This document shows, piece after piece, positions 43,464 through 55,155 of a stretch of 64,000 bases of DNA; within the stretch, counting starts at the first letter, position 1; the number at the start of each line of letters is the position of its first letter. The stretch covers positions 110,829,688 through 110,893,687 of the forward strand of contig NC_086025.1 in NCBI RefSeq assembly GCF_036323735.1, written 5' to 3'. This DNA comes from Rattus norvegicus. Taxonomy: Eukaryota > Chordata > Mammalia > Rodentia > Muridae. Under the pieces are notes generated by a model, which was not told the DNA's origin, searched no databases, and saw only the letters and a list, made by a program, of their open reading frames with translations. The position numbers and the translations under genes were made by a program.

Positions 43464-44904
43464 TCACCAGCTTTAAACCAGAAACCCTATGGATCCATAT
43501 GAAAGTTATAATTTCCTCATTCTACATACACAATCAGAGCATTTCTGCAGGGATTCCACTAAAATTAAATCAGGTGATTAGAGGACAATGCTAAAGAGGC
43601 CATGTCTGACTCACGGGATCCAGTTGGCATCGCTCTTTCCTACTGCCACACACAACTAGTTATAAATACACTTGTTTTTACTAAAATGTAATGTAAGCTA
43701 GCACACACTCTGGAAACACATTCAAAGCATGCTTCTTCCAACACCACAGAATCTCATCTGCTTTTATCCTTTAGAAAACAGGTACTGACTTCTGATACTC
43801 ATTAAACAAGTCAACAGCCTCAAAAGAAAAAAAGCCTTAGGCAAATAAACACACCAATGCCTGACATGCCAACAGCAAAGGTCTACAAGGGTGCGTAAAG
43901 CAGCAGCAGGATTCCTTTAGGGAAAGAATGAAGATGAAGGTATTCTAGGGAAGAGAACAAAGCTAAAGACCAAGGAGGGGAGCAAAGCTGCACTGCAGAC
44001 ATGGAGAACTTTCAGGTACATTGTAAGGGCCAGGTTGAAAGTCAAGGGAAATGACCTGTGAATGGGAGGCGTAGGAAATCTCAAGACCTTCCACAGCAGA
44101 CTGGATTTGCCTAGAATGTCTTTTTCTGTTAGACCTCCAAAATATTTTAATATCATGTGGACAGCTCTTATTTTTTAAATTTATTATGACAAAAGTAAAA
44201 GTCAAAATAAAGCCCCTAGTAACTAAGAACACTCATGGAAAGTGTTCCATCCAGAGAACGAGTCCAAATTCCATGTCTGGTGATAACAGTGAACACTTTC
44301 TTACTGTTCTCATAGAAACAGGAGTTTATTTTCTCATGTCTCTTTTCTTATGTCTCTCTAAAAAGATCAGTAGCACACTGAATATTTGACAAGGACATTA
44401 TAATTTCAAAAAAGCCCCTTCATTCCCACTTAATATTCTAACGCATAAATGTACGTGCACATACATCCTACCAGCTGGACAGGCAACATACAGCTCATCT
44501 GAGGGACCAGCATCTCTCAGCTGCAGCCATCAAAGGATGAATTATGTAAACCCTTTGCTAATTATATATAAACATATAGACTCAAAACCCCATGTACACA
44601 ATGTAATACAGTCTCACAAAGTGAACGCCCCAAGAGAAATCCAGCACCGAGACAAAGGACACAGCACTGCACCCTAGAACCCATCTTGTGCCTTTGCAAA
44701 GTCACTCTCAGCTGCTCGTTAACAGTAACAGATACCACAGACCACAGATTGTGCAGTGACTTGTACATAAATGATCACATGCCATGCTCCCCTCTGTTCT
44801 GGCTTTCTCTGTGAAGCACTGTGCTCAACAGCACTTGTACGTGGTAAATATCCTATTCTACAAATACAGCATAACATACTGGAAGGCACTTCAGAATGGT
44901 GCTG
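43464..44904. other. Unannotated stretch
   Basis: No repeat recognised; overlapping 79- and 89-codon minus-strand open frames at 43917-44232 are in different frames over the same bases, with no motif. Confidence 0.45.
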
Positions 44905-45260
44905 TGTACACTCTTCTTTTCTTGTGGTTATGACCAAATACCTAAAAGAAGAAACCTTAAGAAGGGGTTTGTTGTGGCTCAGTTTAAGAGTCCAGTCCAT
45001 CATGGCAAGAAAGGCATGGTGGCAGGATACTGTGCACATCTGGGTAGATCAGGTAGCAGAGAGAGGTGAACACTAGTATCAGCTGGCTTTCTCATTTTGC
45101 CTTTTTAAATTCAGTTCAGACCCCTAGCAAGGGTTGGTGCCGGCCACATCCAGGGTGGGTCTCCTTCCTCAAAGGACAAGTAATACCACGAGGTGTGTCT
45201 CTAAGTGATTCCAAATCCAGACACGTTGGTAGCGAAGACTCAACATCAAAGTGTCCACCC
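44905..45260 (-). mobile_element. MaLR-type LTR (family uncertain)
   Basis: Plus text 'tgtggttatgaccaaatacctaaaagaagaaaccttaagaaggggtttgttgtggctcag', 'gagtccagtccatcatggcaagaaaggcatggtggcagg', 'gccggccacatccagggtgggtctcc' is the antisense of a common rodent LTR of the MT/ORR1/MLT kind (sense: gatggactg..., ...aacaaaccccttc). Ends not defined. Confidence 0.6.
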
Positions 45261-45469
45261 TTAGACACTCTCTTGGTGACCGTATGTGCACACTTCGTGT
45301 CTCCACTCCTGTCCCAAGCAGTGGAAGCTTTGGGAGACACTACTAACTACTAGTCCAAAGCTATGGTACTGACTGTTTCTCCCAGCCCTGCATGAAGCTC
45401 AGGGATCTGAATGCCTGCCTTCTTCATTCAGCCATTCAGGAAGCAGGGTAACAGAACTTGCCTGCGGCC

Positions 45470-45760
45470 ATCTGCTCTACCTTGGAGAATAACCATGTCA
45501 CTGCTTTTGAACAGCTGATATCATGTTTGTTTGTAAAGTGCCTGTTCATACAATGCTGTCCACTTTGCTTCTAGGTTGTTTCCTAAAAATGTTTTACAGC
45601 ATCCCTTTCATATGCTGAGTTGCAGGAATAACTGATGTATTCTGGTTAGCAGCCAAATCTGGGTGTAGCAAATACTTTCTCCTACACTGTGTTCTTTCTT
45701 TTTTTTTTTTTTTTTGGCTTTTTTACTTTCTTAAGCGTGTCCCTTAATGAGTACCTGTCG
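45470..45760 (-). mobile_element. Old LINE-1 ORF2 fragment
   Basis: 'gatgtattctggttagcagccaaatctgggtgtagcaaatactttctcctacactgtgttc' and, after a T17 run (45699-45715), 'ggcttttttactttcttaagcgtgtcc' follow the antisense L1 (tattctggatactag...gcaaatattttctcccattctgt...tttcttgatagtgtcc). Confidence 0.65.
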
Positions 45761-45879
45761 GGAAGTGGTTTTGTGCACTGTGTATTCAGATGCTGATTTC
45801 TATGCCCAGACACATCTAGTTGCAGTCCAGATGATGGCATGGTCAAGCATCTTCAGATTCAATGTTACATAAAGATTGT

Positions 45880-46345
45880 TTTCCATTATCCCTGACTGGT
45901 TAATAAAGATCCCATCAGCCAAGTAGCTGGACAGAAGAGAATAGAACATGACTTCTGATCTGAGTCAGAGGTCCCAGGGAAAGTAAAGAGAAGGAGCATG
46001 AGGAAGAGGTGTGAAGAGACCATAGGGAGCGATCATGAGGAGTCACCATGAGCAGGTCACCAAGGGAGTCTCCATGAGGACCATGAGTCTGGACACATGG
46101 ACCAGAGGGAGCCAGGGCGAGACTCAGATTTGTGGTCCAGGACCACGTAGTTGGGAAACAGGCAGCCTTAGAGGGTTAGAAAACTCAGAACTCGCCCAGC
46201 TTAGGCTTGCTGCTTGTTATAAAAACACCAGGTCTCTGGGTCTTTATTCAGGAGTTAAAATGGACTACAGCAGTTATAAAAACACCCAGCAGTATTTTCA
46301 AACAACGGGGATGGAAAAGCCCATAAAGAATTACTATTACAAATA
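45880..46345 (+). mobile_element. Rodent LTR-like repeat (family uncertain)
   Basis: 'ctgactggttaataaagatcccatcagccaagtagctggacagaagag', then 'ggtccaggaccacgtagttgggaaacaggcag', 'gcttgttataaaaacaccaggtctctgggtctttattcaggagtt' follows a rodent ERV-type repeat I recognise by order but cannot name. Contains short imperfect 'accatgag' repetitions at 46040-46095. Confidence 0.5.
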
Positions 46346-46439
46346 GCTCTTCCTAAAATTAATGTACTCAGATTATCCTGTGTCTTTCAAATAGTCCTGT
46401 TCAAGTAAAGAGTAAGTAATAAGGAGAAATGGTAGCTCT

Positions 46440-46800
46440 GCTATCCGGTTATGCCAAATTGAGACAAGCTAAAGTCATCTGGAAAAAGGTGCCTCAAAAG
46501 AGAAAATACCCCACCAGACTGACCTGTGGGCAACCCCCTAGTGCTTTTTTTTTTTGACTGATGACTGATGTGGGTGGTGACCACTCCTGAGGCAGTGGAC
46601 CTAAGCACTGACAAAGCAGCGCTCCTCCATGGCCTCTGCATCAGCTTCTGCCTCTAGGTTCCTGCCCATTTTAAGCCCCTACCCTGAATTCCCTCAGTGA
46701 TGAAGTATGAACTGACAGTTGTAAGCTGAAATAAACCCTTTCTCCTTAAGTTGTCTATGGTTTATGGTGTTTTAACACAGCAATAGAACTAACTAAGACA
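46440..46800 (+). mobile_element. MaLR-type LTR (family uncertain)
   Basis: 'aagtcatctggaaaaaggtgcctcaaaagagaaaatacc', 'gactgatgactgatgtgggtggtgaccactcctg', 'cctccatggcctctgcatcagcttctgcctctaggttcctgcccat', 'gtaagctgaaataaaccctttctcc', ending 'cagcaatagaactaactaagaca'. AATAAA-type signal about 65 bases from the 3' end. Confidence 0.65.
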
Positions 46801-46880
46801 GTATCTGTCTGCTTTCTTCTAGAAACTTTAATAGAGTGACATTTTAAACTTATCATTTGAGATTTCCAGGCATTGGGAGC

Positions 46881-48332
46881 TTTACTTGTAATAGAAACTG
46901 GAAATAAACCTACATGTCCCTGCATGTCCCTGAACCGAAGAATGGATAAATAAAATATGATATATCTATACAATGGAATACTACTCAGCTATTAAAAAAA
47001 TAATAGCATCTTTTAACTTGTAGGTAAAGGGATGGAACTGGAAGAAAAATTAAAAAACATCCTGAGTCAGGTAAGCCAGACCCAGAAAGACAAACATGGT
47101 TATGTACTCCCTCATGAGTGGATACTAGTTATAAAGGATAACCATGCTACAATCCACAGACCCAGAGAAGCTAAGTAACAAGGAGGGCTCAATGGGGACA
47201 CATGGATCTTCCTGGGAAGGGAAAACAGAACAGACACTGCAGGTGGACAGGGTTGGCGTGGGGACAGAAACAGGAGAGATCAGGTAGGGGAGGATGGAGG
47301 GAGAGGATACTGAGAGACAATTGTAATTGGGGGTAGCTTGGGGATGAACTGGAAATCTATTACAATGGAAACTCCCAGAAATCTTTAAGGATGATCCCAA
47401 CTAAGATTCCTAGCCATAGGGGATACAGAGCCTGAAATGGCCATCTCCTGCAACTAGACAAGACTTCCAGTGAAGGGACTGGGACACCAACCCAGCCATA
47501 AAACCTTTGACCTACAAGATGTGCTGGGGTAAAGGTGGCACAGAAATTGTGGGACCAGCTAATCAACAATTGGTCCAGCTTGAGACCCATGTCACACAAT
47601 GGATCCCACCTAAGACACTACCTGGAGGATCAGGATCCAGAGGCTGGATAGTCCAGAGACCTAAGATAGAACCAAACACTGGTCTTTTATGTTTTGTTTT
47701 TTGTTTTTGTTTTTATTTTTTTTAAGGCAATGAACTGATTCCTAATAATATTCTGCTATACTCACAGATTGGTACCTAGCCCACTAGTCGTCAGAGAGGT
47801 TTCACCCAGCAACTGATGAAAACAGATGCAGAGACCCAGAGCCAAACAGTAGGCAGAGCTCAGAAATCTGCCGGAGAAGACTGATCGTAAAAGCCAGAGT
47901 GGTCAGGATACAAGAAAACCCAAGGAATCAATTCATGAGCTCCTAGGGGCTCACAGAGACCGAACTGCCAACCAAGGAGCCTACACGGTCCTGACCTAGG
48001 CCTTCTGCACAGTTACATGTGTGCCTGGGTCTTCTTGTGAGACTGAACGGTGTGGGAGGAGCCGTCCGTGACTCTTTCATCTGCTCTTGGGACCCTTTCC
48101 TCACACTGCGTTGCCTTGTGCAGCCATACTTATGGGTGGAGGTGCCTAGATTTACTGCAACTTGATATGCCATGATTGGATGATACCCATGGGAGGCCCT
48201 TTTCTGCCCTTTTCTGAAGAGGACAGAAGGAGGGGATGGAGGGGGGGACAGACTGGGAGGAGAGGAGGGAGGGAAAACGGGTCAGGATGTAATATATGAG
48301 AGAAAAATACAAAATGAAAATAAAAAATTTCT
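46881..48332 (+). mobile_element. Rodent LINE-1 (Lx-type), 5' truncated
   Basis: ORF2 C-terminus: 'aatggataaataaaatatgatatatctatacaatggaatactactcagctattaaaa', 'gggatggaactgg', 'ctgagtcaggtaagccagacccagaaagac'. The 3' UTR follows: 'gacccagagccaaacagtaggcagagctcagaaatc', 'ggctcacagagaccgaactgccaaccaaggagcc', 'gatgatacccatgggagg', then 'ggatgtaatatatgag' and an A-rich tail at 48300-48332. Stops throughout; no coding capacity. A 10-bp unit (catgtccctg) is tandemly duplicated at about 46910. Confidence 0.93.
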
Positions 48333-49459
48333 AGGCATATTATATATCAGATATGTATACATAAAACTCATAAATGAAGTTTCTTCTACCATATAGGTCA
48401 AACTTTATCCCAAGACCTGGAGGGAGTCATCTACCTCAAGCTAGTGTGGTTAAAGGGCCTCTCCACAAGGAATACTATGCAGCATGGGCCTTTGAAACTT
48501 TATCCATTTCTAATCTTAAATGCTTCGTTACAGGAACAACGACAAGCTAATACGTTAACCTCAGCTGACAGCATGTCTCAAACATTAGTTGTGTTGAGCA
48601 GGAGTCTGACATCAGAGTCCAAAATAATGACTAATCCTCCATCATCCTCAGCTCTGAGCAATTTCTACTTCAACAAAGAACAGAGGGGAAAGTCACTCCT
48701 TTATTACTGCAACTGCCTCTTCAACTCACATGTCTAAAATCCACATCATTTAACACTTTTCCTAATGTGTAAGAGTCCAGTGATTTCTAAGCCAACCACC
48801 TAAAATAACAGGCTCCACAAATTATGCAATGTTTTCCACAATATAAAAAAAAAAAACAAAACAAACAAAATAACTAGGTCATTCTAGCCAAAGAGCGGAG
48901 ACAGGAAAACACGGTGTGCATACATGCCACCACGCACCCAAAAAATCTACTCCTCTTCCAAACGCTTTCTACTTCTCTTGCCCATAACTGCTTATCTCTT
49001 TCTTCTTGGTCTTGTGGGGAATAAAAAGATTTCTTTTTTTCCAGTGATGGTCTTAAGAAAAGGACTGGTAAACTAGAGATTTTACACACACAAACACAAG
49101 CACACAATCTCTTGGACAAGTGTATAAAAAACCCTTTTTACAAAACAAAAATTTACAGATCAATTCAAGATGGAAAGTTAGAGGGGCTAAATAAAAGAAC
49201 AGTATTTAAACCGATTCTGTTAGATGAGCAGTTTTTAGAGCAATCAGTTACTGAATCCTCTTTCTCCCCATTTTATAATATAACTCAGAATTTGTGCTCT
49301 TCTAAAACATGTACAACAACAGGGGAAGAACAAACGAGACTGCTGATTTCAGAGCAAGTGTTTCCCACCGGGCTTCTAAGTTGTACGCGCATCTTCTGAC
49401 CCAGCAAGAGCCTTTGGTGAGCTGCGTGCTCAGGAGAGTACAATGTCGGACACCCACCC
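48333..49459. other. Unannotated stretch
   Basis: A run of A/C near 48845. Short open frames on both strands (81-97 codons) without domains. No repeat recognised. Confidence 0.45.
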
Positions 49460-49665
49460 TCCCTCCCTCCCTCCTCAGAGTAGGTTTGGATCTACAGCCT
49501 CACTCCTGAGGACTCTACTGCTCAGCTCGCTGGGCTGTATCTCCAGCCTTTTTACTTATTTTAAAACAGGTTCTAGCCTGCCCAGGCTGGCCTTGAACTT
49601 TCGGTTTTCCTCCTTAGTCTTCCATGTAGCTGGAGATTACAAGTCTGTACCACAAGACCCAGCTC
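49460..49665 (-). mobile_element. ID/B1 composite SINE
   Basis: 49565-49665 is reverse B1 ('gcccaggctggccttgaactttcggttttcctcc...agctggagattacaagtctgtaccac'); 49480-49556 is an ID-like left half ('gatctacagcctcactcctgagg...ctgggctgtatctccagcc'). Confidence 0.6.
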
Positions 49666-50170
49666 AAGAGAATCTGCAAAGTCAGTTGCCTGACCCCAAA
49701 TAATAGACAAAGGTTAGACCAGAAACCAATTAAAAGCACAATGAGCCATGCCTGAGAAGCAGGCCCAGTGACTGTCCTCCGTAAGTCCAGTCAGAGTAAA
49801 ACAGAAGACATTACACTATGTAAATCATGAAAAATCCCTGCAAGCACAAGAGAAATGTCTAAGGAGACTTCGGAGTGAGCCCACCTAACCCACTGACCCC
49901 GATTGTTTCATGGCGGTATCCCACCTGACCTAGCCTCACATTCTCAGTGCTGTCTCTGCTCAGGCGAATCAGTAAAATTTCAGGGTAGAGCCCAAGTTTG
50001 GAGCTATATACTAGGTACCTCTCACAGCACAGCATTTCAGAGTATTTGACTAGTACACCTCCTAAAGTGGTACCCCAAAACCCCTCATATATTCTCCCTG
50101 CACAGCAACTTGGCTGTGTGTCCGTCAAGGTCAGAACCTCTGCTCTCTTGCAACTTCAAAATCACTTTCT
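49666..50170. other. Unannotated stretch
   Basis: 49940-50020 ('gcgaatcagtaaaatttcagggtagagcccaag') may be a MER5 remnant. An 89-codon minus-strand open frame (49859-50128) covers it and has no recognisable domain. Confidence 0.4.
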
Positions 50171-50175
50171 ATATA

Positions 50176-50533
50176 TGTTGGGGTAGAAATCTCAGCTCAA
50201 GTCTAGACAGAACACACCAAACCAACATCATTCCACGTGGAGAAGTTTAATGAGAGAAGAAGAGTAGAAGAGAGGAATAAGTAAAGGCCGGCCATGAGCA
50301 TGTGAAGGGAATGGGGGTGGGGGATGGGAAGAGAAGGGATAGGGACAAAGAGGGCATGAGAGCAGAGAAGAGGAAAGGCAAGAGCAAAGAGTAAGAGAGC
50401 AAGAGAAAGAGAGGGCAAGCAGCCCCTTTTATAGTGTCAGGCACAGCTGGCTGTTGCCAGGCAACTGTGGGGTGGAGCATACCTGGCTGTTGCCAAGTAG
50501 CTGTGGGGGTGGAGCTTAGACAGAACACCAACA
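50176..50533 (-). mobile_element. Intact solo ERV LTR with target duplication
   Basis: Minus strand begins TGTTGGTGTTCTGTC and ends CTACCCCAACA, so the ends are the inverted pair TGTTGG/CCAACA. Flanking 5-bp repeat ATATA at 50171-50175 and 50534-50538. Inside: two tandem units of about 34 bp in U3 (50447-50480 and 50483-50517), a TATA box, a pyrimidine-rich R region and an ATTAAA signal. No internal viral region is attached, so it arose by LTR-LTR recombination. Family not certain. Confidence 0.85.
50426..50433 (-). promoter_or_regulatory. LTR TATA box
   Basis: Reverse strand ACTATAAAAGGGG, located about 100 bases inside the LTR from its U3 start, downstream of the duplicated 34-bp units; matched by an ATTAAA polyadenylation signal at 50246-50251. 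An ERV promoter pointing leftward. Confidence 0.7.
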
Positions 50534-50538
50534 ATATA

Positions 50539-51271
50539 AATATGTGTCATTCTAATTGCACTGAACATTTTTCAACTAAAAAAAAAAGGCATCTTTTGGA
50601 TATCTAAGTCTCTCTATAAACAATGGCTAAATAGCTTGCCTCTTTTCTTTCTCCAGTGTTAGCATTTTATATATCTGAGGCAGGAAGCAAACCTAACAAG
50701 AAAAGATGACGAAAATGAGAAAATAAGCTTAAGATTATTTATATGTCTTGTAGTCACTACATCCTTTTGCAGGAGTGTCTGAGGAAGATGTAGGAGGAGA
50801 CTGTACACCACCTTTGAACCGAGAGTAGAGAGTTAAGTCTGTCTCTCTGACACAGCTGTGTGACAACGCTGGATGCAGTCTTCTAGGTGGAAAGGGGAGT
50901 AAGGTTGCCTACCTGGCGGTTCTAACCAGAGAGTTAATAGGAGCCTGGCACTGGACAAAGGACAGCTATTCCAGAGGTGCCTGCCTTGGCTGCCTTTTCT
51001 TCACCATTAACGATAATAAAGAAGAGATCCCACTGGTCAGCTGAGAACGTTACATGTAGCGGGTGTTTGACTATGGGAAATCTTCAGAAGCAAAGTAGGA
51101 CACAGCCATAATAAAGGTGACCACATGACCTGTCTTAAGCCAACCCACTTCAAATACTCCAACCTACCATGAACACCAAAACAGTCCAGATATTCAACTT
51201 CACTCCTCAGAAACAGCATAAGAATTCATCAGACAATACACTTCATGTCTGGCTCAAAAAAAAACCACTGA
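50539..51271. other. Unannotated stretch
   Basis: A minus-strand donor-like GCCAG/gtaggca at 50912 has possible acceptors at 50945 and 50966; coding evidence is thin and I do not call it. No repeat recognised. Confidence 0.45.
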
Positions 51272-51400
51272 AGGGAAGGCCACACAGATGGCTTCATGAG
51301 TACAGGACCTTGCCGCCAAGTCTTATGACCTGAGTTCAATCACCAGAACCCACACTGCAAGGAGAAACAGCTCCCGTCGCTTACCCTCTGACTAGACTGG
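51272..51400 (+). mobile_element. RSINE1 (B4-class)
   Basis: 'ccacacagatggcttcatgagtacaggaccttgccgccaagtcttatgacctgagttcaatcaccagaacccacactgc...cagctcccgtcgcttaccctctgac' matches RSINE1 from head to 'ccgcaagttgtcctctgac'. Confidence 0.82.
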
Positions 51401-52770
51401 AATGCAACTCCCAAGGCCCAGATGAGCTCCAGGGATGGCAGAGTTTCTGCAATCATCAGCTAGATCCAGAAACTAAGAGCTGACACCAGAACACCCTCAG
51501 TCACTAGGCACTTGAAACAAAATAAAAGCTAAGTATATACATAAAATAAATTCTTGATGTCATCTAGAAGGCCCCAAATAATAATTCACAGAGCCTGCAG
51601 CAGAGCATCACAGAGTCCTCTTTTAAGCTGTGCAGAGGCCTGAGATACACTGCGGTGGCTGGGAGGACAGCCAAATTCAAGCCAGTGTCACAGTGCAGCA
51701 GGCACGCTCCCTTGGCAACAATGCTGCACAGGGTCTGAATGCACAACACCATCCTCTGGGTTCAAGGTCACGCTCACCCTTCAGCAAAGACACAGCTTAC
51801 CACACTCAGTGTACAGTGGGAATAAACCACCACACATGGTATTCTCAACTATTCAGGGAATGTGCCAGGATTTTTTTTTTTTTAATTAAAAATAACGATT
51901 GCTTGGTTTTCCCAGTCTCATTTACATGCCAACCAACTCCCCTCAGGTCCCGAAAGGAAAAAAAAGGGGGGGAGAGGGGCTTTTCTAATAGTCAAAATCT
52001 GCCGTTATTTGACCAACCTTTTCTTCTCTGCGCTCATCCATGAGAAGTATGTGTGTGCATGTGAGTACTTTAATGTCCTCTGAAAACACTGCAGAAGAAG
52101 TGAATGAAGAAGCCAGGCAAAAGGATAAGGTGGTTCATAGAATGAGGCACAAAGAAAGGACACCAACATGGCTGTCTAGGTTCAAGCAGTTAAGACTGTT
52201 TCTTATTAGGTGAGTACAATTGCAGAGCTGCTCAGGAAGTGCTCAGGGGCCTCAGGGTCAGCCCTAGCCCAAACACACTGAAACCCTTTTTACTCTAGCA
52301 AGCCCATCTGGAATCAGTTAGGACCAAAGGCCTGTAGTTGGCCTACTCTTAAGAAGAAGAGAGGAGAGGAGAGGAGGGTAGAAAAGGGGAGGGGAGGAGA
52401 GGGGAAACAAAGGGGAAATAACTTGAGAGCCAGTTTCTCCATCTTTTCCTGGGAGTCACAATCAGGAACCCCATATGATTAGTGGCTACCATCTTCTCTG
52501 GGCCCAGCCACCCTAAGAAAATTTTAGCATGCACGCAAACAAAATCCCCTTTTAACAATTAGCGCTTTAAATGCTATATTCAAAAATCCAAATATTGCTT
52601 CACTTTTTTAAAAGCTGTAAATGAAGCTTATCTTTTCTGAAACTGTTGACTTCTAAATTGTGCAAGTACAAAAAAGAAAAAAGAAACTGGCATTGGCATT
52701 CAAAAGAAAATTATTTCCCCATTCACAATCCTGAGTTGACTGTTGACACTTGTTTCCTCAGTAGGTCCAT
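51401..52770. other. Mostly unannotated; GA-rich patch
   Basis: 52350-52410 is an A/G-rich low-complexity run (gaggagagg units). A 137-codon plus-strand open frame (51630-52043) passes through a T12 and an A/G tract and has no domain. Nothing else seen. Confidence 0.45.
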
Positions 52771-52850
52771 TTTTTTTTTCTTTTTTCTATTTTTCGGAAC
52801 TGGGGACCGAACCCAGGGCCTTGCGTTTGCTAGGCAAGCGCTCTACCACT
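52771..52850 (-). mobile_element. ID element, 5' truncated, with target duplication
   Basis: Body 52795-52850 is near-consensus ID in reverse but stops at 'ctctaccact', lacking the first 19 or so bases of the head (gagctaaatccccaacccc). The 15-bp duplication agtaggtccattttt is at 52760-52774 and 52851-52865, so the truncation happened during insertion, not afterwards. It lacks most of the A box. Confidence 0.96.
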
Positions 52851-52865
52851 AGTAGGTCCATTTTT

Positions 52866-54314
52866 ATTGATGTTGTCTATTAAAAAACCAGAATCCTTGT
52901 AGAGTGGCGAAAGCCTGGGTCTCAGCTCAGGAAATTTGAGTCTTGACATTTGGAAGTCATTCATTAGCTGTTACTTAACTTTCCCATCTCTATCTTTTAA
53001 CCCTTTTAAATGTCCACAGCAGTCTCTTTCAGCACCCACAGAAACCTTCCCAATTCCACATACTTCATCAAACAGAAAAATAGGTGGAACATCATTTCAA
53101 GGCAGGCTCTTACTCCCTGCAGACCACAGGAAGTTAGTGTGCTATGGGAGAATGGACGCTGCCTGTCTGATGATAAAGATATGCAGGGCCTTCTCATGTT
53201 GCTTAGAGACCAGCACCCAAGGCAGTGGGTAGTGCTAAAGAAGAGGAGGTGTCTACAACTCCTGGACCCAGCAACTATCAGAGAAGTACAGCACCAAGAC
53301 CAGAAGAGCTAAATTTACAAGTAAGCTGCAGCAAGAACTCCATCTTTTGTTTGCAATTTAAAAGCCTCTTATGTAACTGAATCACTTAAGGGTTGAATAG
53401 ACCAAGACCAGACTCTGAGAAGAAAGCAGACTAAGAAACAGCCCTACACCCCAGGAGGCTAGAGGCTACTGCAGTGGCACAGGGGTTGGAAGGCAAATTT
53501 AGTTCACAATGTTGGTTAGTAAAGTTAGTCTTCCATAGTCATAGGTTCCACACCTGCAGCAACTGCAAACATTTGAGGGAAACAAACAAGCAAACAAAAA
53601 TTCTGCTATGAGGAAATAGATTTTCTGTCATTATTCCCTAAACAATACAATGTGGCCACTATTTATACAGTATGACAACGTACTAAAAATAATAAGTGAT
53701 CTTACAAAGATACCCAGGTTAACAACAACCACTGAGAATTTAAGCAAGGGATTCTGGGACCTGTGTATGAGGGAAAGGAGCCCTTGAGTACCATGAGATA
53801 TCTGTGTTGTGTACAATGATACTTATTGGGGTCCCGTGACTCACACACTCCCCAAAGCCTTCCTTAAGGGGTACTAAGTGTTTTGTTTTGTTTTGTTTTT
53901 TTAATCTGCATTCTGTTATGAGGGTTTAACAAATCTGAAGACTTTCACCACGAAATAAATGTGCAGGCTGGCACTATAAACTGTCTAACCTTCCCACAGA
54001 GACAATGAATGCTAAACAAGTAGTCAGTCTCTGCATATCAGGCAAGACTTGGTTGATCACTGCCACTGTGGCCCCAAGGGCACCAGTCACACCTAGGCAG
54101 CCAGGGGCCGCTCCCAGCCTCAGGCTGAGTTCTAGGGCTTGAGATAAGACAGCAACTAAACTTTGGGGATTAAATTGGCATTTGCTGGCAGCCTTGCCTT
54201 AAGACACACTAAGACGGCAGAGATTGCCACAGATCAATTGGCAAGAGGTCCATCTACACATGTAACACCTGCCCTCATCTCCAGTCAATGTTTAAGATGT
54301 TTTCCTCACAACAG
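52866..54314. other. Mostly unannotated; (TTTTG)n
   Basis: A TTTTG array at 53881-53903. Plus-strand open frame 53123-53312 follows an acceptor-like ccctgcag and ends at TAA; it shows no recognisable domain and no AATAAA nearby. No transposon recognised. Confidence 0.4.
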
Positions 54315-54408
54315 AAGCTGACCTTGCTCCTAAAGCATCTAGAAGTAGACAAAGCCAATTTGTACAGTCCCAGAGCACACTCCTTAGGTTCATGTCACCA
54401 TGTAATAG
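54315..54408 (+). CDS. Candidate exon on plus strand (94 bp), doubtful
   Basis: Bounded by a good 3' splice site (atgttttcctcacaacag/AAG) and 5' splice site (AATAG/gtaagatg). Phase 0 reads KLTLLLKHLEVDKANLYSPR and onward without a stop for 31 codons plus one base; a second frame is also open. No repeat recognised and no family recognised. Strand is opposite to the 19137/22469 pair, so both sets cannot belong to one gene. Confidence 0.28.
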
Positions 54409-54798
54409 GTAAGATGAATAATTCTTCCACAGCCACTGCACAGAGGTCCCTAAAAACACCTCGATTAGTTATCATCTGTAGTGAGAATTATGGAATTTTG
54501 GTTTCTTTAAAAACACTGAACTATTGTTAAGACTATGTTTTCGTTTTAATTTCAGGTGTGAGATATGGGGCTGCTTTGGACTGTCCCAGGAGATGACTTG
54601 GTTTGCCTTGTGCTCTAGCTGAGGCGTGGTTTTGCCAGCTGCAGATAGTTTCTGCGATTGTGTGATGTATAGAATTCTAGAATCTTTTAAGAGGGTGTGT
54701 AAATGCTAGGGCCCTAAGAGGTGGAGCTGTCTGCGGTTTGTTAGTAGTTGTGTTCAATGAAGAAACAAAAAGAAAGAACTTAGACGCAAGGATCCCCG
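54409..54798. other. Unannotated stretch
   Basis: No feature recognised. Confidence 0.4.
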
Positions 54799-54841
54799 AC
54801 ACACACACACACACACTACACACACACACACACACACCACA

Positions 54842-54902
<61 letters not shown>
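54799..54902. repeat. (CA)n microsatellite, about 100 bp, interrupted
   Basis: CA units with two interruptions (cactacac, caccacacaaac) then about 29 pure units. The longest dinucleotide array in the window. Confidence 0.98.
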
Positions 54903-54904
<2 letters not shown>

Positions 54905-55155
54905 AACCCTGCATCTTTATTTCTCTCCTATCTAGTGATAGAGGGTGAAATGGGAAGGGGGCAGGAGGAGGAAGAGGAGATAAAGGGTGGAAAATGAAAA
55001 GAACCTACAAAGTAGCAAAGACCAGCCACAAAACTTCTTCAGCCCCACACTGGCACAACCTCAGGAATTCAGAAAGAATCCATGAGGCACAGTGAGGTAC
55101 AGAAAGGATGTTCCAAAAATAGCAGTCACCCTCCCTGGTGCACAGTGGAAAGTGA

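Noticed and set aside
51630..52043. 137-codon open frame
   Set aside because: Passes through T and A/G homopolymer tracts; no motif, no splice context.
53123..53312. Plus-strand acceptor followed by a 63-codon open frame ending in TAA
   Set aside because: Reads like protein but no family recognised, no AATAAA downstream, and no supporting partner exon.
54677..54935. Open frames encoding poly-Cys-Val or poly-His-Thr
   Set aside because: Translation of the CA/GT microsatellite; likewise at 9610-9904, 11603-12004, 14536-14832 and 55384-55717.
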